Below, in pieces: positions 1 to 6,226 of a stretch of 6,226 nucleotides of DNA (the first letter of the stretch is position 1; the number at the start of each line of letters is the position of its first letter). The DNA lies in NCBI GenBank assembly GCA_020438245.1, contig JAGQUY010000111.1, forward strand, positions 1 to 6,226, read 5' to 3'. The translations under genes and the position numbers were made by a program. The stretch comes from Bacteroidota bacterium. GTDB taxonomy: Bacteria; CLD3; SB21. The notes under the pieces are model-generated. The model ran no database searches. It saw only the letters and a program-made list of their open reading frames with translations, and was not told where the DNA came from.

Positions 1-309
1 TATCAGCAGGGTGACTATCAGGCGGCCATGGAGGCGTTCGAAGAAGCGCTGCTAATCGATCCGACCAATCCGACCGTCAAAGAGTACCATAAGAAGTCGA
101 TTGTCCGATCATTCGCAACATTCAAGAATCTGGAAGGCGATCAGGAAAAAACCTATTTGCAGGGTGTTGACTTGTACGTCGAAGGAAAGTATGAACAGGC
201 GATCATCATCTGGCAGCGGATATTGGAAAAAGATCCTCTTAATAAGCGTGTGTTGAAGGCTGTAGACAAGGCAGAAGAACAGCTCAAACAGCTGAAGCAG
301 AAAAAGTAA
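1..309 (+). CDS. TPR-repeat protein, C-terminal fragment (5' end outside window)
   Basis: The reading frame is open from the first base, so the gene begins upstream; only the last 102 residues are visible. They fit tetratricopeptide (TPR) helices. One unit runs from residue 1, with the pattern YQQGDYQAAMEAFEEAL followed by IDPTNP. A second begins at residue 52, with YLQGVDLYVEGKYEQAI, then WQRILEKDP and N. The extreme C-terminus is a lysine/glutamine-rich helix. TPRs are protein-protein interaction scaffolds, and no catalytic motif is visible here. The stop lies one base before the ATG of the SpoIIE-family gene, so the two are almost certainly co-transcribed and possibly translationally coupled. 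That suggests, as inference, a role in the same signalling pathway. The N-terminal part is needed to tell whether it is a secreted protein, a lipoprotein or a cytoplasmic scaffold. Confidence 0.85.
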   Translation, partial: YQQGDYQAAMEAFEEALLIDPTNPTVKEYHKKSIVRSFATFKNLEGDQEKTYLQGVDLYVEGKYEQAIIIWQRILEKDPLNKRVLKAVDKAEEQLKQLKQKK

Positions 310-310
310 G

Positions 311-2890
311 ATGTTATTCAAAACTTCACTAAAAGAAGAGATCAAAGTACCCGCCACGATGGCCCATTTGGCGGATCTCCGAAATTTTGTCGTTCAGGTA
401 GCCAAGAAGCACGGCTTTGACGACAAGACCATGGGGGCTCTGAAGTTGGCCACCGATGAGGCGGTAACCAATATTATTCGCCATGCCTATCGGGACACGC
501 CTGGCCGTGGGTTCGTTACCATGCGTACTGTCATAAAGACCAACAGTCTGACGGTTATTCTTCTGGATCAGGGACGGACATTCGATCCGCGTAATGCCAA
601 GGCACCTGACATGAAAGAGTACATCAAAATCGGGAAAAAAGGCGGCCTTGGCATCTTCATGCTTCAGAAGTTGATGGACGAAATCGACTACCAGGTTACT
701 TCTGAGGGAAATGAGCTCCGTCTGACGAAGTACAGAGACGTAAAAGCAAAACGCGGCGGTTTCCTAAGGCAGATCAATCTGCGCAACCGATATGCCATCA
801 TTTCTTCCGCCGCACTCACCTTTTTCGTGCTTGGCGGGTATGTCACGTTCGAAAAAGTCCAGACAGAGAATCTGCAGAATGAGATCCTCAAGCGGGTAGC
901 CGCGATTTCAGCAACCATGGCCTCCTCCAGTGCAGAGTATATGGCCGATCAAAACGATCTTTCGATCTTTCAAATAGCCGATGCGCTCAAGAAGGACAAC
1001 CAAGATTTTATCATCGATATCTATATCGTTGACAACGCAAATCGTATCTTTGCCTCATCGGATCGTTCGACCTTGGGGAAATATTCTGTCCCGACGGATT
1101 ACGAAATCGTCCCCTTCTTGGACTCGAAGGAGCAACCGGACAGCGTAGCCTCAAGCCTGAAGAATCCCGAAATCTTGGACAATGTTCGAACCTACCGATA
1201 CCTGTATGATGAACAGGTGGTCTACGATGTACATACTCCCGTTTACCGTTCAAACATCATTACACCCGAAAATGTCATGGCCTATGCACATGTGCTGATT
1301 TCAGAGGAGACAATTCTCGGGGAGATGACCACACTCCGGTTCGTCGGCATTGTCTTGGCCATTCTTATCCTTCTTTTGGGGTACGGCGGCATCGCCATTC
1401 TCGTCGCCCGGATTATTTCGCCGTTCCAGCGGCTCACTGACTGGATCCGCAACGCGGGCCATGAAACCATTACCGACGATGTCGATATCGACACAACCAA
1501 TGAAGTCGGTGAAATTGCACAGGCCTTCAGCGACATGGCGTCGAAGTTTAGGAAGGCGCAAATTGGGCTCGTGCAACAGAAACAGTTACAGAAAGAAATC
1601 CAGGTCGCGCAAGAAATCCAACACATGCTGCTGCCTGTTTCCTTTCCAGAGGTTCAAGGTTTTGATATTGCCACCTATTATGAGTCCGCCAAGGAAGTTG
1701 GAGGTGACTTGTTCGACTTCATCCAAGTGGATGACGACACCATTGGCATCGTGGTTGCCGACGTCTCTGGCAAAGGGGTGCCCGGCTCACTCGTCATGAC
1801 CATGATCCGCACAGCCCTCCGATTGGAGGCTCGTGGCAACAAGAACCCCGGCGAAGTTCTGGCCAAAGTGAATGACTTCGTGGTTGACGACATGAAAAAG
1901 GGCATGTTTGTTACCATGTTCTATATCATCCTTGATTCTCGAAACCGTGTGATTCATTATGCCAGTGCCGGACACAACCCGATGATACTGCACAGAGCAT
2001 CCTCCCGACAAACCTATTACCTGAATCCAAGAGGATTTCCCGTCGGCATCTCACTACCCGACAAGAAATTGTTCGGACAGTCAATCCAAACCGACAGCAT
2101 CAAGCTGCGAGAGGACGACGTTCTGGTGTTATACACCGACGGGATCACGGAAGCCATGAATCCGTCTCGCGACTTATTCAGTGAAGAAAGATTCCTCGAG
2201 GTCATTCGACGTCACTCTGACAAGGATGCCAAGGGATTTGTTGAAAATGTGCGTTCTGACCTGCTGGAGTTCACCCAAGGAGCGCCGCAAAACGATGATA
2301 TTACCTTTGTGGCCGTTCGCGAAAATATGGCCGTTGGGGATATTCTATTCAATCTGCGTAAACAGATGATCGAGGATGTAAACGGCGGCATGAGTGTAAA
2401 AGAAGCGTGTGCCAAGGCACGTATCTCGTCTTCGACTTATTACAAGTACAAGAAACGCTACGAAATGCTGGGTGATGCAGGCCTTCGCAATCCGGAGGAT
2501 GCCACCGACATTGCCTCCAAGCATTTGAGTATCGAGCAGAAGGCAAAGATTTTCGATGTAATCCGACAGAATCCGGAGTTTGGGCCAAAGATGATCAGCA
2601 ATACGTTGAATACGGACAAGTATTCAAATACTGCAATGAACGAAAAGAGAATTTATGACGAACTGGTCCGTATGCGGCTAAATACGGAAGAAAAGCGCAG
2701 AGCATTCGTTTCTCAAAGAACGCGAGGGCGGAAGTTCAAACTGCCCGGAACTCCCCTTCTCACTATGGACGGTCAGGTTATCAAGGCAGACGCCTCAAGC
2801 ACAGACTCCATCGTAGATCGTATTATTCAAAACCAGCAAGGCGGTGGCGGGACCCCGCAGCCCACCAAAGAAACGGTTACCACAGAGTAA
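311..2890 (+). CDS. Transmembrane SpoIIE-family phosphatase with N-terminal RsbW-like ATPase and C-terminal transposase-like HTH pair
   Basis: 859 residues. Residues 1-145 are an RsbW-type GHKL/HATPase domain: N-box with E50 and N54, DQGRTFDP at 86-93, GGLGIFM at 111-117. TM1 is about 161-180. Residues 181-343 form an extracytoplasmic domain resembling Cache/PDC sensors (IDIYIVDNANRIFASS). TM2 is about 344-368, followed by HAMP (P371, then EVGEIAQAF at 398-406). The SpoIIE/PP2C domain spans about 431-670: AQEIQHMLLP ending at 442, GGD with D466, DVSGKGVPG at 484-492, SAGHNP around H555, TDG with D610, NDD at 661-663. All expected metal-binding acidic motifs are present. In the known family these domains phosphorylate or dephosphorylate STAS anti-sigma antagonists. 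Residues 674-800 are an unexpected addition: an HTH unit (SVKEACAKARISSSTYYKYK from 695) and a second from 739 (LSIEQKAKIFDVI...NPEFGPKMIS), like transposase DNA-binding domains. A Gly/Gln/Thr-rich tail follows. Start 311 is kept because residues 7-30 form the first strand and helix of the ATPase fold. The Shine-Dalgarno is weak and coupling to the upstream stop is likely. Confidence 0.93.
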   Translation: MLFKTSLKEEIKVPATMAHLADLRNFVVQVAKKHGFDDKTMGALKLATDEAVTNIIRHAYRDTPGRGFVTMRTVIKTNSLTVILLDQGRTFDPRNAKAPDMKEYIKIGKKGGLGIFMLQKLMDEIDYQVTSEGNELRLTKYRDVKAKRGGFLRQINLRNRYAIISSAALTFFVLGGYVTFEKVQTENLQNEILKRVAAISATMASSSAEYMADQNDLSIFQIADALKKDNQDFIIDIYIVDNANRIFASSDRSTLGKYSVPTDYEIVPFLDSKEQPDSVASSLKNPEILDNVRTYRYLYDEQVVYDVHTPVYRSNIITPENVMAYAHVLISEETILGEMTTLRFVGIVLAILILLLGYGGIAILVARIISPFQRLTDWIRNAGHETITDDVDIDTTNEVGEIAQAFSDMASKFRKAQIGLVQQKQLQKEIQVAQEIQHMLLPVSFPEVQGFDIATYYESAKEVGGDLFDFIQVDDDTIGIVVADVSGKGVPGSLVMTMIRTALRLEARGNKNPGEVLAKVNDFVVDDMKKGMFVTMFYIILDSRNRVIHYASAGHNPMILHRASSRQTYYLNPRGFPVGISLPDKKLFGQSIQTDSIKLREDDVLVLYTDGITEAMNPSRDLFSEERFLEVIRRHSDKDAKGFVENVRSDLLEFTQGAPQNDDITFVAVRENMAVGDILFNLRKQMIEDVNGGMSVKEACAKARISSSTYYKYKKRYEMLGDAGLRNPEDATDIASKHLSIEQKAKIFDVIRQNPEFGPKMISNTLNTDKYSNTAMNEKRIYDELVRMRLNTEEKRRAFVSQRTRGRKFKLPGTPLLTMDGQVIKADASSTDSIVDRIIQNQQGGGGTPQPTKETVTTE

Positions 2891-2909
2891 TCGCCCCACT
2901 ATTTTCCAA

Positions 2910-2938
2910 TTGACTCTTGCTTTCTTTTGGCATAGCTT
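2910..2938 (+). promoter_or_regulatory. Weak sigma70-like promoter candidate for the FadL-SGNH unit
   Basis: TTGACT at 2910-2915 is close to the -35 consensus. With 17 bases of spacing it is followed by TAGCTT at 2933-2938, which matches TATAAT in only three positions. Transcription would start near 2945, at the edge of the inverted repeat. The 113-bp gap after the SpoIIE gene is where a promoter for the next genes is expected, but the -10 is poor. If the host is a Bacteroidota member, its primary sigma factor prefers a different motif. Confidence 0.25.
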
Positions 2939-2943
2939 TTTAA

Positions 2944-2970
2944 GAACATTACCTGCCTATCTTAATGTTC
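2944..2970. repeat. Perfect inverted repeat upstream of the FadL gene (candidate operator or 5'-UTR hairpin)
   Basis: GAACATTA (2944-2951) and TAATGTTC (2963-2970) are exact reverse complements separated by 11 bases. No T-run follows, so it does not look like an intrinsic terminator for the upstream gene. Its place 34 bp before the FadL start codon, just after the promoter candidate, fits either a dimeric repressor/activator site or a stem-loop at the 5' end of the mRNA. No regulator is identified. Confidence 0.45.
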
Positions 2971-2990
2971 CGGTATTCTAATTCTAACAC

Positions 2991-2996
2991 AGGAGA
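2991..2996 (+). promoter_or_regulatory. Ribosome binding site deciding the FadL-family start
   Basis: AGGAGA lies seven bases before the ATG at 3004. It selects this start over the in-frame ATG at 2965. The 2965 ATG has no Shine-Dalgarno, sits inside the inverted repeat, and would put 13 polar residues in front of the signal peptide. Confidence 0.8.
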
Positions 2997-3003
2997 CTCA
3001 CCT

Positions 3004-4362
3004 ATGCATCACGTCTTCAATTTTCTTTGGAGAAACGGCCTTGCCTGCCTGACAGCTGTTTTATTGGTTGTCAGTTCAGCGTTTGCAGGCGGTTTCTCAA
3101 TTTACGAGCAAGGTGCTCGAGCCACAGCCCAGGGCGGTGCCTTTGTGGCCCGGCCATGGGATCCATCGGCCGGATTCTACAACCCGGCCGGTCTAGCTAT
3201 GTTCGGCATACCCGGACAATGGAGATTTTATGCCGGTATAACACCGGTGCAATCCCTTTCCAAATTTCGAGGAAGCAATCCCTACCCAGGAACCGATGCC
3301 AAAGATGCTGCAAAGACCAAATGGTTTCCACCGTTTTTTGTACACGGCACGTATCAGGTCGATGACAAAATGGCAGTCGGCTTGTCCATCACCACGCCCT
3401 ATGGACTCGGCACCGAGTGGAAAGACGACTTCAGCGGAAGGTACCGTTCGCTATTGGGTGATATTCAGGTAGTCTATATTTCACCCACATTTTCCTATAA
3501 AGTCACGGATCAGTTTTCCGTCGGAGCTGCCGTTGACTATATTTATTCCAAAGTAGCTCTCAAGAGGCGACAGGGACAAACCTTTTTCAACGGCTCGACA
3601 ACCCGTGTTTACGACGTAGCCGAGGTGGAATTGAAGGGAACAGACGGCGCAGAGTTTGGTTTTCACTTGGGCGGACTATACAAAGTCGACGACAATTGGT
3701 CTGTCGGAGTCGACTACAAGCACTTGGTTCACAACACGTATGAAGGAACTGCCAAGTTCAAACAGATTACGCACGAAGACATCTACGGTGTAGATCCCTT
3801 CTCCGCGTTGGTCGATCAGACCGTAGCCTCGAACCTGAACAATCCGGCATTCGGCGGCCTCAAACAGGACGGCAACGCCAATTATCTCAACTTTCCAAAT
3901 AGCTTGGTGGTCGGCGTAGGATACAAAACTGAAAAATGGAGCGCTGAAGTTGACTTTGCGTACGTCGGCTGGAGCACTTTCAAACAGATTCAGATCGAAT
4001 TTCCGGACAATCAATCTTTGACCAGCATCCTTGATCAGAGTTATGACAACGCGTGGCAGATTCGCGTTGGCGGTGAATACTGGTTCAACGAACGGCTTGC
4101 GGGACGCCTAGGCTATATTTTTGACAAAACGCCTGCTCCGGCCAATACAATCAGCCCTCTTCTTCCTGACACAGACCGTCACGACATCGGAATCGGTCTT
4201 GGATATAAGGTCAACGATGCGTTCTCCGTGGATGTCAGTTACCTGTCCGTCAATTTCCTGGAAAGAAGCACGAAGAACAACGTTGATGGATTTGATGGAA
4301 CCTATAATTCTCATGTCAACCTCTTTTCGGTAGGCATGGGGTACACTTTTGGCGCCAAATAA
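3004..4362 (+). CDS. FadL/OMPP1/TodX-family outer-membrane transport protein
   Basis: 452 residues, close to the roughly 450 usual for FadL. A signal peptide occupies residues 1-28: a hydrophobic core around 13-23 and VVSSAFA before the probable cleavage, leaving mature GGFSIYEQGARA. The mature N-terminus has the family hallmark of a plug segment (EQGARATAQGGAF) followed by FYNPAGLA, with N60-P61-A62-G63. The rest alternates aromatic and polar residues in strands such as FSYKVTDQFSVGAAVDYIYS and ends in GMGYTFGAK, as expected of a 14-stranded beta-barrel. The known family moves long-chain fatty acids, aromatic hydrocarbons or other hydrophobic compounds across the outer membrane; the substrate cannot be read from sequence. 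The SGNH lipoprotein gene follows after 15 bp with its own good ribosome binding site, so the two form an operon. A role in importing the hydrolase's products is inference. Confidence 0.93.
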   Translation: MHHVFNFLWRNGLACLTAVLLVVSSAFAGGFSIYEQGARATAQGGAFVARPWDPSAGFYNPAGLAMFGIPGQWRFYAGITPVQSLSKFRGSNPYPGTDAKDAAKTKWFPPFFVHGTYQVDDKMAVGLSITTPYGLGTEWKDDFSGRYRSLLGDIQVVYISPTFSYKVTDQFSVGAAVDYIYSKVALKRRQGQTFFNGSTTRVYDVAEVELKGTDGAEFGFHLGGLYKVDDNWSVGVDYKHLVHNTYEGTAKFKQITHEDIYGVDPFSALVDQTVASNLNNPAFGGLKQDGNANYLNFPNSLVVGVGYKTEKWSAEVDFAYVGWSTFKQIQIEFPDNQSLTSILDQSYDNAWQIRVGGEYWFNERLAGRLGYIFDKTPAPANTISPLLPDTDRHDIGIGLGYKVNDAFSVDVSYLSVNFLERSTKNNVDGFDGTYNSHVNLFSVGMGYTFGAK

Positions 4363-4364
4363 TT

Positions 4365-4370
4365 AGGAGA
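4365..4370 (+). promoter_or_regulatory. Ribosome binding site of the SGNH lipoprotein gene
   Basis: AGGAGA is placed seven bases before the ATG at 4378, the same motif and spacing as for the preceding FadL-family gene. The short gap leaves no evident room for a separate promoter or terminator, supporting co-transcription. Confidence 0.8.
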
Positions 4371-4377
4371 ACGATCG

Positions 4378-5712
4378 ATGAATAGAATTATAAAATCCAT
4401 TACGTTCGGCCTCGCTGCCCTTGTGGCGGGCTGTTCGGTTAACTATCCCGGGAAGGATTCGGGCAATTTTAGTAACGGAACCGCAACTTTCACCAAATAT
4501 GTTGCCATCGGAAATAGCCTTACCGCGGGGTATCAAAGCGGGGGTTTGAAGGAAGAAAATCAAGACGTTGCCTACCCGAGGCTGATTGCCGGTCAGCTCG
4601 GGATACCGGATGCGGAATTCACGTACAACAACTTCCCGGATTCGGGAACGGTTGGGACGCTTGTTCTGCTCGGCTTCTCCACGACGACTGGGTCACCTAT
4701 TTTCAGAACGACCACCGCTTCCACCACACCCGGTAATTCGCTCCAAGCGACTCCGTATGAAAATTTGGCCGTACCAGGCGAATTTTTGTATGATTTTCTA
4801 AACGCTACCGGTACCGCAAGCAACAGTTGGCAACAAACACGATTGGGCTCGACAAACGGACTTTTCCAAGCGATCTTACGCGGAACTACACAATACCATA
4901 GTCTGCAGGCGCTGAGCCCGACCTTTGTCACTTTCCATCTTGGAAATAACGATATTCTAGGCTATGCGACCGGCGGAGCAGGCTTGAACGGTAACTTCTC
5001 GTCCACACCCGGCGTTGCTCCGTATACGCCGGTAACCTCAGCCGATCCCCTGGCGACGACGCTGGGTTATAATTTCACGACCGGTTATAGCCTTGCCATG
5101 GATAGTCTGGCTACGCTGGGCGCAGACGTTGCTCTGGTTTATATTCCCTATGTGACAGCCATTCCGTATTTCACGGCGGTGAACAAAGATTCTGTAACCG
5201 TGAATCTGAACCCGCTTACGAAGGCAAAGATCTACCACCAAGAGTCGAATGTTCAGTACGTCACGCTTGCAGCCTCCAACGTTCTTGGATCTACATCTAC
5301 CGCATTGGGCGACGGCAATGCAGCGACACCATACGGCCTGCATCCTCTGGATCCTTTGGGCGGAAAATACACGTTGACATCAACAGAAGTGGCAAACATC
5401 AAGAATATCATCGACGGGTATAATGCGGTAATAAAGGCAGAGGCAGCAGAACATGGCTGGGCTCTGGTCGATGCCAATTCCCTGTTTCAGGAAATTGCAG
5501 CCGTATCCGGTCCGACCGGACCAGGATACAATGCGGGCGGCGGCATTCGCGTGAAAACCGACTTTATAACGGGTGGGCTATTCAGTTTTGACGGAGTTCA
5601 TCCTTCGAAACTGGGCTATGCTATCCTCGCTAACACCGTAATCAAGGCGGTTAACGATTTCTACGGGAGTTCCATTCCGCCTGTTGATGTCACCCGTTTT
5701 ATTTCACATTAA
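4378..5712 (+). CDS. SGNH/GDSL-family hydrolase lipoprotein
   Basis: 444 residues. The N-terminus is a lipoprotein signal: MNRIIK, a hydrophobic stretch, then LVAGC with the lipidated cysteine at 19. Serine follows the cysteine; under the E. coli +2 rule this would not retain the protein in the inner membrane, so outer-membrane anchoring is likely. SGNH blocks are in order: block I AIGNSLTAGY with nucleophile S47 (GNSL instead of GDSL), block II NLAVPGE with G134, block III GNND with N191-D192, block V DGVH with D405 and H408, then PSKLGYAILAN. All four catalytic positions are therefore present. The family hydrolyses esters of lipids, acyl chains or acetylated sugars; the substrate cannot be told here. 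It is longer than minimal SGNH enzymes because of Ser/Thr/Gly-rich insertions between blocks I and II and between III and V. It is paired with the upstream FadL gene and followed by a terminator. Confidence 0.92.
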   Translation: MNRIIKSITFGLAALVAGCSVNYPGKDSGNFSNGTATFTKYVAIGNSLTAGYQSGGLKEENQDVAYPRLIAGQLGIPDAEFTYNNFPDSGTVGTLVLLGFSTTTGSPIFRTTTASTTPGNSLQATPYENLAVPGEFLYDFLNATGTASNSWQQTRLGSTNGLFQAILRGTTQYHSLQALSPTFVTFHLGNNDILGYATGGAGLNGNFSSTPGVAPYTPVTSADPLATTLGYNFTTGYSLAMDSLATLGADVALVYIPYVTAIPYFTAVNKDSVTVNLNPLTKAKIYHQESNVQYVTLAASNVLGSTSTALGDGNAATPYGLHPLDPLGGKYTLTSTEVANIKNIIDGYNAVIKAEAAEHGWALVDANSLFQEIAAVSGPTGPGYNAGGGIRVKTDFITGGLFSFDGVHPSKLGYAILANTVIKAVNDFYGSSIPPVDVTRFISH

Positions 5713-5731
5713 CAGTTAGTCAACTTCTTTG

Positions 5732-5768
5732 AGGGCTGCTCCGTTTATGGGGCAGCCCTTTTTGTTTT
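5732..5768 (+). terminator. Intrinsic terminator of the FadL-SGNH operon
   Basis: The arm AGGGCTGC (5732-5739) pairs exactly with GCAGCCCT (5752-5759). The stem extends inward by T-G, C-G and C-G pairs to about 11 bp around the loop GTTTAT. A tract of five T, G and four T follows (5759-5768). It lies 20 bp after the SGNH stop codon. Confidence 0.9.
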
Positions 5769-5851
5769 CGTCATCTTTGCCGATCGGACCATGACGAATT
5801 TCGCCCAACGCGGCTTCAATTTCCAGAAAGCCCCAAGTTTGCCGAATCAGA

Positions 5852-5921
5852 TTTGCTCGTGGGCAGCGAAGGATTTCCCACCCATGGCGGATGCGCCTTT
5901 GTCGCAGAACCTCCGAAGGCT
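5852..5921 (-). repeat. Interrupted partial duplicate of the tRNA-Tyr 3' end (tRNA-derived repeat or remnant)
   Basis: Bases 5852-5876 match 6008-6032 at 24 of 25 positions (C at 5867 against T at 6023). That segment covers the 3' part of the T-loop, the T-stem, the 3' acceptor strand and 8 bases of downstream flank of tRNA-Tyr. Thirty unrelated bases follow (5877-5906). The match then resumes with GAACCTCCG (5907-5915), exactly the tRNA bases that should come next (6033-6041), and fades through AAGGCT. So this is a tRNA-Tyr variable-arm-to-3'-end copy split inside the T-loop. The insert contains TGCG and CGCA arms (5892-5895, 5903-5906) able to form a small hairpin. There is no D-arm or anticodon arm, so it is not a tRNA gene. 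It could be an attachment-site scar, a decayed duplicate or a member of a dispersed repeat. Confidence 0.7.
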
Positions 5922-5978
5922 CGATTATTTGGCACGATTTATCTCGACCCCAGAGCCAATGTCGCAATTGGTTGCAAC

Positions 5979-6010
5979 AAAAAAACCCTGAACAAAAATG
6001 TTCAGGGTTT
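5979..6010 (-). terminator. Intrinsic terminator of the tRNA-Thr/tRNA-Tyr transcript
   Basis: CCCTGAACA (5986-5994) and TGTTCAGGG (5999-6007) form a perfect 9-bp stem with a four-base loop, extendable by three A-T pairs. On the - strand the stem is followed by seven T (complement of the A-run 5979-5985). It begins only a few bases after the 3' end of tRNA-Tyr, so transcription of the tRNA unit probably ends here. Confidence 0.88.
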
Positions 6011-6015
6011 GCTCG

Positions 6016-6099
6016 TGGGCAGTGAAGGATTTGAACCTCCGTAGGGCTGAGCCCGACAGATTTACAGTCTGTTGCGATTGACCACTCCGCCAACTGCCC
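6016..6099 (-). tRNA. tRNA-Tyr (anticodon GTA)
   Basis: 84 bases on the - strand. The acceptor strands are GGGCAGT (complement of 6093-6099) and ACTGCCC (complement of 6017-6023), fully paired, with discriminator A. The anticodon arm is ACAGA-CTGTAAA-TCTGT, giving anticodon GTA (complement of 6063-6065). A long variable arm (GGGCTCAGCCC core) makes it a class II tRNA, as bacterial tRNA-Tyr is. The T-arm is GGAGG-TTCAAAT-CCTTC with one G-T pair. CCA is not encoded: the discriminator is followed by CGAGC, so CCA must be added by tRNA nucleotidyltransferase. The upstream partner is tRNA-Thr, 61 bp away; a terminator follows. Confidence 0.97.
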
Positions 6100-6160
6100 A
6101 AGAAAATCTGATTTGAATCTATCGTCGAATCCGGCTACCTTTTGAACCGTCCGGCGGCTG

Positions 6161-6226
<66 letters not shown>

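Noticed and set aside
1282..1799. Long open frames on both strands inside the SpoIIE gene (1282-1626 minus, 1350-1799 plus)
   Set aside because: They overlap the conserved HAMP and phosphatase coding sequence in other frames and show no recognisable domain.
2928..2942. Sigma54-like promoter (TGGCAT element) before the FadL gene
   Set aside because: The -24 half is partly matched, but at the required spacing the -12 half reads TTTA instead of TTGC.
2965..3003. Upstream ATG at 2965 as the FadL start
   Set aside because: It has no Shine-Dalgarno, lies within the inverted repeat, and adds polar residues before a normal signal peptide; the ATG at 3004 has AGGAGA at ideal spacing.
5852..5921. A second functional tRNA-Tyr
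   Set aside because: Only the variable-arm remnant to 3' end is present, it is interrupted by 30 bp, and no anticodon or D-arm can be found to its right.
5851..5950. Possible remnant of a GIY-YIG-type ORF next to the tRNA, as sometimes seen near tRNA-derived repeats
   Set aside because: All frames were read; none shows the GIY, YIG, Arg or Glu motifs of that family.
5791..6044. Two short + strand open frames (5791-5991, 5853-6044)
   Set aside because: They are antisense to the tRNA and its duplicate. The repeated LVGSEGF peptide is a translated tRNA 3' end, and neither frame has a convincing ribosome binding site.
5716..6093. 125-codon open frame on the - strand after the SGNH gene
   Set aside because: It reads through tRNA-Tyr, both intrinsic terminators and the tRNA-derived repeat. 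Its repeated CPRAN peptide is simply the translated tRNA duplicate.

Overview
The window reads as a chromosomal segment of a diderm (Gram-negative-type) bacterium. The grounds are a FadL-type outer-membrane barrel and a lipobox-bearing SGNH hydrolase. Base composition is near 50% G+C. The style of the FadL/SGNH-lipoprotein pair and of the TPR and SpoIIE proteins recalls the Bacteroidota/Chlorobiota (FCB) group. That placement is inference from protein style, not a phylogenetic result.

Layout on the + strand. The window opens inside the 3' end of a TPR-repeat protein (1-309). One base after its stop begins a large signalling protein (311-2890). In order it carries an RsbW-type ATPase/kinase domain, a transmembrane segment, a Cache-like extracytoplasmic sensor, a second transmembrane segment, HAMP, a SpoIIE/PP2C phosphatase, and a C-terminal pair of helix-turn-helix units of the kind found at the N-terminus of IS481/IS3-type transposases. 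A 113-bp gap follows with a weak promoter candidate and a perfect 8-bp inverted repeat. Then comes a two-gene unit: a FadL-family outer-membrane transporter (3004-4362) and, 15 bp later, a GDSL/SGNH esterase-type lipoprotein (4378-5712). A strong intrinsic terminator closes it (5732-5768).

On the - strand, from the right edge, lie tRNA-Thr(TGT) (cut by the window end) and tRNA-Tyr(GTA), followed by an intrinsic terminator. Just beyond it is a second, broken copy of the tRNA-Tyr 3' end, with 30 bp inserted inside the T-loop sequence.

How the genes may work together. The SpoIIE protein has both a kinase-type and a phosphatase-type domain for an anti-sigma-antagonist (STAS) partner, and it may also contact DNA directly. 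No STAS or sigma-factor gene is in the window. The FadL/SGNH pair is well placed for ester or lipid cleavage at the outer membrane coupled to uptake of the hydrophobic product. The most unusual items are the SpoIIE-HTH fusion and the interrupted tRNA-Tyr duplicate.
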